The notes under the pieces were generated by a model, which did no database searches, was not told where the DNA came from, and was given only the letters and a program-made list of their open reading frames with translations. 64,000 nt of DNA, taken from assembly GCA_033762315.1 (NCBI GenBank), contig JANRLS010000228.1, positions 1 through 64,000 on the forward strand. Direction: 5' to 3'. Origin of the DNA: CAYLLN01 sp033762315. GTDB taxonomy: Bacteria; Planctomycetota; Planctomycetia; Pirellulales; Pirellulaceae. Below, piece after piece: positions 59,643 through 64,000 of this stretch (within the stretch, counting starts at the first letter, position 1; every line of letters begins with the position of its first letter). The translations under genes were made by a program, and so were the position numbers.

Positions 59643-61740
59643 CGAAATCTCCCTTTCGCTCCGACTCGCCGGACCGCGACCACTGGTCGCGGCTGTGGTC
59701 GGACCGCGGATCGCGGCTGTGGTCGCCCGCGGCCGCTTCCTCGACCACCTGGCAATCAGGCAGCGAGTCGAGGAACGTCCGGCCATAGGGCTTGGTCTTC
59801 ACCCGCGGGTCGAGGATCACCACGATCCCGCGGTCCCGCTGCGTGCGGATCAGGCGGCCAAAGCCCTGCCGAAGTTTTATCACCGCGGCCGGCAGTTGGT
59901 AATCCCGGAAGGGGTTGCCCCCCGCCGCTCGAATCGCTTCGAGCCGGGCTTCCAGCAGCGGCTGGTCGGGCACGCTGAACGGCAGCTTGGGGATAATCAC
60001 GTTCGTCAGGGCGTCGCCCGGCACATCGACGCCTTGCCAAAAACTATCCGTCCCCAACAGCACGCCGCGGGGATTCGCCTTGAACTGCTCGACGAGCTGC
60101 GTTCGCTGCGTGCCGGCCCCTTGGCTATAAAGGGCCATGTCGCGGGTGGCGAGCCACGGCGTCAGCTCGCGGGCCGCCCGCTGCAGCGATTGATAGCTGG
60201 TGAAGAGCACGAAGGCATGTCCATCGGTGCGCGCGATGTAGCGCGTGAGTAGGTCGATCGACTGCCGCTCGAAACGCTCTTTCTCGGCGGTCGGATCGGG
60301 GAGCCCGCGCACCAGAATCAGTTGGCACTGCTCGCGAAAGTTGAACGGGCTGCCGGCTTGTAGCGTTTCACAGCTTGTCAGACCGATCCGCGAGCGGAAA
60401 AAATCGAACTTCGGCGGCTTGCCGACGGCGAGCGTGGCGCTAGTCATTACAACGCACCGCGTCTTGTCGAACAGGTGCTCGCGGAGGACCGGGCCGACAT
60501 CGATCGGCGCGGCGCTCAGCGTGATTCGCGGCCGGCCATGCCGCGCCGGGGCCGTTTCGATCCAATAGACATCGTCCGGCGTCTGCTGCTCGACCCAATG
60601 CGTAATTTCACCCGCCAGCCCCATCAGCCGGTCGTGAGCCGAGGTGAAATCGAGTTTTTCCGATTCGCTTTCGATCTCGGCAGCCGACTTGCGGAGGTCG
60701 CGAGCCAGGCGGACAAGGGCCGGGCTGAGGTTGTTATTGATTTGGTCGGGTGTGTGAATCCGCCCGGTCCGGTTGGCCGGCTGGCGCGACAAAGCCAGCA
60801 CATCTTCGAAAAACTCATCGGCCCGATTGTGGCAATCGATGGCAATGTCCTGGGCATCGCGCAGCTTGCGGGTTACGAGCAGCCCCTTGTTGGTCCGGTC
60901 GTTGTAGAGTTTGTTGAGCGTGTACTGCACCTGCCCGGCGGTGACCGAAAGACCCAGGTGATCGCCGGCGACCGCTTCCAGCGTATGGGCCTCGTCGAAG
61001 ACGACTGCGTCGTAATCGGGCAGGATGCTCGCCCCGATCCGCCGCAAGGCCAGATCGCTGAAAAACAGGGCGTGGTTCACAATCAGCAGTTGGGCGTTTT
61101 GCACCCGCCGCCGGGCCCGAAAATAGAAGCAGTCCTTGTAAGTCTTGCACTTGCGGCCCAGGCAGTTGCCGCTGTCGCTTTGCATTTCGTCCCACACGGC
61201 CGAGGCGGGCCGAAACGGCAAATCGCTCAGCGAGCCGTCGCCGGTCTGCTTCGACCAGGCAATGACCTGTCGCATGTCGCGCATTTCCTCTTCGCTCGAA
61301 AACAGGCTCACCGCCCGCTCGGCAGCCGAATTCATCCGGCGGAGGCTGAGGTAGTTGCCGCGCCCCTTCACCAGCACCGCCGTGAACTCTTCCGGGATCA
61401 CGCTCCGCAGCAGGGGCAAGTCCTTTTGCAGTAGTTGCTCTTGCAGGCTGATGGTATGGGTTGAAATCACGATTCGCCGCCGCGGTTTGTCGTCGTCCTC
61501 GTCGTCGGCAGCGGCTGGCGCAGGTTCAGCCGTCGCGTGCAGGATCGCGGGCACCAGGTAGGCAAAGCTCTTGCCGACGCCAGTGCCGGCTTCGACGATC
61601 AGATGCTGCCCCTCCTCGAGCGCGGCGGCGACCGCCTGGGCCATCGCCAATTGCTGCGGCCGCTGCTCGTAGTGCGCAAGGCGGGCTGCGATTTTGCCGG
61701 CCGGACCCAGAACTTCGGCGACGCTCGTCATCCGGCTCAT
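59635..61740 (-). CDS. DinG/XPD-type ATP-dependent DNA helicase
   Basis: 701 residues from the ATG at 61740 (a second Met is at 61731). Motifs: Walker A VEAGTGVGKSFAYL, Ia STHTISLQEQ, Walker B VFDEAHTLE, TSATL, and motif VI QGFGRLIRTQRD. Between I and II, three Cys remain (NCLGRKCKTYKDC). The position that usually holds the first iron-sulphur Cys (NYLCLRR in relatives) reads NYLSLRRM. The C-terminal tail repeats DHSRDPRS/DHSRDQWS, reflecting a 21-base DNA repeat. Role: structure-specific DNA unwinding. Confidence 0.92.
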   Translation of the reverse strand: MSRMTSVAEVLGPAGKIAARLAHYEQRPQQLAMAQAVAAALEEGQHLIVEAGTGVGKSFAYLVPAILHATAEPAPAAADDEDDDKPRRRIVISTHTISLQEQLLQKDLPLLRSVIPEEFTAVLVKGRGNYLSLRRMNSAAERAVSLFSSEEEMRDMRQVIAWSKQTGDGSLSDLPFRPASAVWDEMQSDSGNCLGRKCKTYKDCFYFRARRRVQNAQLLIVNHALFFSDLALRRIGASILPDYDAVVFDEAHTLEAVAGDHLGLSVTAGQVQYTLNKLYNDRTNKGLLVTRKLRDAQDIAIDCHNRADEFFEDVLALSRQPANRTGRIHTPDQINNNLSPALVRLARDLRKSAAEIESESEKLDFTSAHDRLMGLAGEITHWVEQQTPDDVYWIETAPARHGRPRITLSAAPIDVGPVLREHLFDKTRCVVMTSATLAVGKPPKFDFFRSRIGLTSCETLQAGSPFNFREQCQLILVRGLPDPTAEKERFERQSIDLLTRYIARTDGHAFVLFTSYQSLQRAARELTPWLATRDMALYSQGAGTQRTQLVEQFKANPRGVLLGTDSFWQGVDVPGDALTNVIIPKLPFSVPDQPLLEARLEAIRAAGGNPFRDYQLPAAVIKLRQGFGRLIRTQRDRGIVVILDPRVKTKPYGRTFLDSLPDCQVVEEAAAGDHSRDPRSDHSRDQWSRSGESERKGDFDG

Positions 61741-61828
61741 TGTCGGGAGGCTGGCCGAATGTGGCCAGTGGGCGTTCCAGCCGTTATCATTGCGGCCGGT
61801 CCGAACTACCTCTCCCTGAGTTCCCATC

Positions 61829-63082
61829 ATGCCCGCCCAATCCTCCGCCGAAATCCGCTCCCGCCGCAATTGGCTCAAGTCGCTGGGCATCACGTCGGCC
61901 AGCGCCACGGTCGCCGCCGCCTCTGCCGCGACGGCGGGCAACTTGCTCTTGGGCGAGTATTGCTCCGGCCAGGACAACCCGGCGACGCAAGTCGAGGACC
62001 GCTCCAGCACCATCAAGCTGACGAGGCTCACCGCCACCCCGTTTGCCGCCAAAGTGTATCTGAAGCTCGAAACCAACCACGGCATCACCGGTTGGGGAGA
62101 GATCGATCAGCTCGAACCGACCGCGGCAACCGCCCTGGCGAAATCGCTGTGGGCCATTCTAGAAGGGGAGAACCCGACCCGCATCGAGCATCTTTGGCAG
62201 AAGCTATTCCGGGCCCATCGCGACATGCGCGGCGGCCCCTTCATGTGCCACACCATCGCCGGTTTCGACATGGCCTTCTGGGACATCGCCGGCAAGCTCT
62301 GGAATACGCCGGTTTATCGGCTGCTCGGCGGGCCGACGCGCGACAAGCTGAAGATGTATCCCTCTCCCAAATCGGAAAAGGCAGGTGCCGGGCCCCAGCC
62401 GTTCTCCGGCAATCCGAGCCAGATCGAGCGCTTTGTCGAAATGATCGCCAACGCCCGCAAGCGGGTCGGCCCGGACGGCACGGTGATGTTCGACGCCCAC
62501 TGTGCCCTGCCGCCGCCGTTTCTCATTCAGCTCGCCTCGGCCTTGAAGGCGTATGACCTGCTTTACATCGAGGAAGTCGCCGTGCCGGGGACCATTGAGG
62601 TGTTCAAGCGGCTCAAGGAGGCGATTGATATTCCACTAGCGACGGGCGAGCGGGACCGGACGATCTGGGAAGTTCTGCCGTATTTGACCGAGCGGTGCAT
62701 CGACGTGTTGCAGGTCGATTGCGCCCACACCGGCGGCATCTCGCAGATCAAGAAGATCGCCACGCTGGCCGAGGCCTATTTCGTCCCCCTCGCCCCGCAC
62801 GCGGTGACAACCGACCTCGGCGTTTCCGCCAGCCTGCACGCCAGCGCCGCGATTCCGTTTTTCCTGCTGCACGAATACTACCCCTCGATCACCCCCGCCG
62901 GCCTCGTCAAAAAAACCTGGTCCGTCGGCCCCGACGGCTACGCCACGCTCCCCGAAGGCCCGGGCCTCGGCTGCGAGATCGACGAAAAGCTGCTCGACGA
63001 ACTCTCCAAGACTCCCCCCAAGCGTCCTTGGGAATGGCCCACGCGCGGCCGGCTGGAGGATGGATCGATCGCGGATTATTGA
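61829..63082 (+). CDS. Tat-exported mandelate racemase/muconate lactonizing-type enzyme
   Basis: 417 residues. Tat-like signal (SRRNWLKSLGITSASATVAA). Enolase-superfamily core: N-terminal cap (TATPFAAKVYLKLETNHGIT), then the barrel with metal ligands in MFDAHCALPP (Asp), YIEEVAVPG (Glu) and ATGERDRT (Glu), and a His in PLAPHAVTTD. It probably dehydrates or epimerises an acid sugar in the periplasm. It is divergent from the DinG-type helicase with an 88-base gap. Exported enolase-superfamily enzymes are frequent in planctomycetes. Confidence 0.92.
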   Translation: MPAQSSAEIRSRRNWLKSLGITSASATVAAASAATAGNLLLGEYCSGQDNPATQVEDRSSTIKLTRLTATPFAAKVYLKLETNHGITGWGEIDQLEPTAATALAKSLWAILEGENPTRIEHLWQKLFRAHRDMRGGPFMCHTIAGFDMAFWDIAGKLWNTPVYRLLGGPTRDKLKMYPSPKSEKAGAGPQPFSGNPSQIERFVEMIANARKRVGPDGTVMFDAHCALPPPFLIQLASALKAYDLLYIEEVAVPGTIEVFKRLKEAIDIPLATGERDRTIWEVLPYLTERCIDVLQVDCAHTGGISQIKKIATLAEAYFVPLAPHAVTTDLGVSASLHASAAIPFFLLHEYYPSITPAGLVKKTWSVGPDGYATLPEGPGLGCEIDEKLLDELSKTPPKRPWEWPTRGRLEDGSIADY

Positions 63083-63106
63083 GGCATGCCGGTGGTGCCT
63101 CATGGT

Positions 63107-63135
63107 GGCGGCGGTTGCGAGCAACCCTGGCCGCC
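63107..63135 (+). terminator. Hairpin after the enolase-superfamily gene
   Basis: GGCGGC (63107-63112) pairs with GCCGCC (63130-63135), and GGTTG (63113-63117) with CAACC (63122-63126), leaving a CTG bulge. It starts 25 bases after the stop codon. There is no clear T-run, so the terminator reading is tentative. The rest of 63083-63239 shows nothing. Confidence 0.4.
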
Positions 63136-63239
63136 TGCGACAGCATTACGAATTCGCCCTTCCCCGTCGAGATTTGCGCCCGGTTTGTTAAGATTGAAGC
63201 CCTTAGCGGCCGCATATCGAAACAGCCTTTTCTCTGGCC

Positions 63240-64000
63240 ATGAAATTCAATTGTCCCCAGTGCAAAGCCAGCCTCGCTGCGCAGCCGGAGCACGCCGGCC
63301 GCAACGTGCGCTGCCCCAGCTGCAACAACAAGGTGACCGTCCCGCTTTTTGTGGCGACGCCCCCAACTGCCAAACCTGGCGTCAAGCCAGAACAGAGACC
63401 AGGCCCTGAACGAGGCCGCGGTGGCTGGGTCGAAGCAGACCCGACAAACCCTCATGTCTGGATCGCCCTCGGAATCGGCATGGGGGTGATGGCGGCCATT
63501 CTGCTGGTGGGGCTGCTGCTCCGGGGAACTTATGTCTATACGATCCTCTACGAGCGGGGTTGGGTGAATTTCGCCGAGACCTTTGTCTTCTCGTGGGGCA
63601 TCGGCATTCTCGTCCTCAAGTTCCAGAAGCTGCGTCACCAGCAGAACGCTCTGCTACTCGACGTGCTGCCAGAACGTCTGGGGCGCGAAATCACCAGCGA
63701 CAACGTCGATGCGTTTATCAACCACGTCTATAAGCTGCCTCATCGGCTGCGCGACAGCCTGATGGTCAATCGCATCCGCAAGGCGCTCGAGCTGTACGAG
63801 ACCCGCCCCAACAACGCCGAAGTCGCCCACATGATGTCCACGCAATCGGACATCGATTCCAACCGCATCGTGGGCAGCTATTCACTTGTCAAGGTCTTCA
63901 TCTGGGCCATCCCGATCCTCGGCTTCATCGGCACGGTGCTCGGCCTGTCGGCGGCCATTGGTAATTTCCAGGGAGTGATGGGGGGCGCCAAGGACATTGA
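63240..64000 (+). CDS. MotA/TolQ/ExbB proton-channel family protein with zinc ribbon (partial)
   Basis: Open from the ATG at 63240 to the window edge (253 codons), so the C-terminus is missing. Residues 1-35 form a zinc ribbon (CPQC ... CPSC). A Pro/Gly-rich linker is followed by membrane helices at about 80-98 (VWIALGIGMGVMAAILLVGL) and 117-135, then a cytosolic helical part. The diagnostic VKVFIWAIPILGFIGTVLGL, then SAAIGNF, is the conserved MotA/TolQ/ExbB channel helix. Proteins of this type use proton flow to energise envelope processes. Zinc-ribbon-fused members are seen in planctomycetes. Confidence 0.9.
   Translation, partial: MKFNCPQCKASLAAQPEHAGRNVRCPSCNNKVTVPLFVATPPTAKPGVKPEQRPGPERGRGGWVEADPTNPHVWIALGIGMGVMAAILLVGLLLRGTYVYTILYERGWVNFAETFVFSWGIGILVLKFQKLRHQQNALLLDVLPERLGREITSDNVDAFINHVYKLPHRLRDSLMVNRIRKALELYETRPNNAEVAHMMSTQSDIDSNRIVGSYSLVKVFIWAIPILGFIGTVLGLSAAIGNFQGVMGGAKDI

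Noticed and set aside
1..64000. CRISPR arrays, rRNA, tRNA, tmRNA, RNase P RNA, prophage or intact IS
   Set aside because: No regularly spaced direct repeats with unique spacers, no conserved RNA signatures and no transposase or integrase reading frame were seen by eye.

Overview
The window is high-GC, densely coded DNA from a planctomycete, most likely of the Pirellulales type. The evidence is the set of lineage-typical families: a DUF1501 protein next to a WD40 protein and a DUF1587/1595/1592/1588/1585 cytochrome, a secreted sulfatase, Tat-exported Gfo/Idh/MocA and enolase-superfamily proteins, an ECF sigma factor fused to a membrane and extracytoplasmic domain, and TadG, TolC and OmpH envelope proteins. 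No rRNA, tRNA, CRISPR array, prophage or intact insertion sequence was recognised.

Layout. 1-6.1 kb holds a DUF1501/WD40/planctomycete-cytochrome cluster whose cytochrome carries an unusual metal-binding-like C-terminus. 6.2-12.6 kb holds a cytochrome P450, the membrane-tethered ECF sigma factor, a large secreted beta-helix protein and TspO. 12.6-17.8 kb (minus strand) is a TolC-HlyD-ABC export operon whose ATPase domain looks catalytically degenerate. 18-24 kb holds an NhaR-like LysR regulator, a winged-helix regulator with a palindromic operator candidate, a beta-carbonic anhydrase, secreted proteins of unknown role and peptidase T. 24-28.4 kb holds an SF1 helicase and two purine nucleoside phosphorylase paralogues. 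Between the paralogues sits a four-helix-bundle (23S-rRNA-intervening-sequence type) gene with an in-frame TAG, bracketed by inverted heptamer arrays. 28-43 kb is mostly housekeeping and secreted genes: an oxidoreductase, a D-aminoacylase-like enzyme, a TadG operon, an M50 protease, an RluD-type synthase, dihydroorotase, KdsB and an EF-hand protein.

The most notable locus is 51.8-43.1 kb on the minus strand. Five genes joined by four consecutive 4-base ATGA/GTGA overlaps encode an all-helical protein, a RavA-like MoxR AAA+ ATPase, a bpX2-like protein, a 926-residue protein with a vWA-like domain lacking its MIDAS serines, and a 940-residue bpX6-like helical-repeat/propeller protein. A CYTH-domain protein follows 24 bases downstream. 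This matches the MoxR-vWA-beta-propeller ternary systems, which have been proposed as NTP-dependent conflict systems.

52-64 kb holds a sulfatase and GH88 hydrolase (polysaccharide breakdown), HemW, an RNase Z-like metallo-hydrolase, an FG-GAP/OmpH/OmpH/DinG-helicase run, an enolase-superfamily enzyme and the start of a MotA/TolQ/ExbB protein.

A second theme is a family of heptamer-phased repeats at 24.0, 27.0/27.5, 56.1 and 57.1 kb. Three of the four are inverted pairs with about four heptamers (28 bases) per arm. One pair brackets a gene, one is a free hairpin and one is embedded in the 5' codons of hemW.
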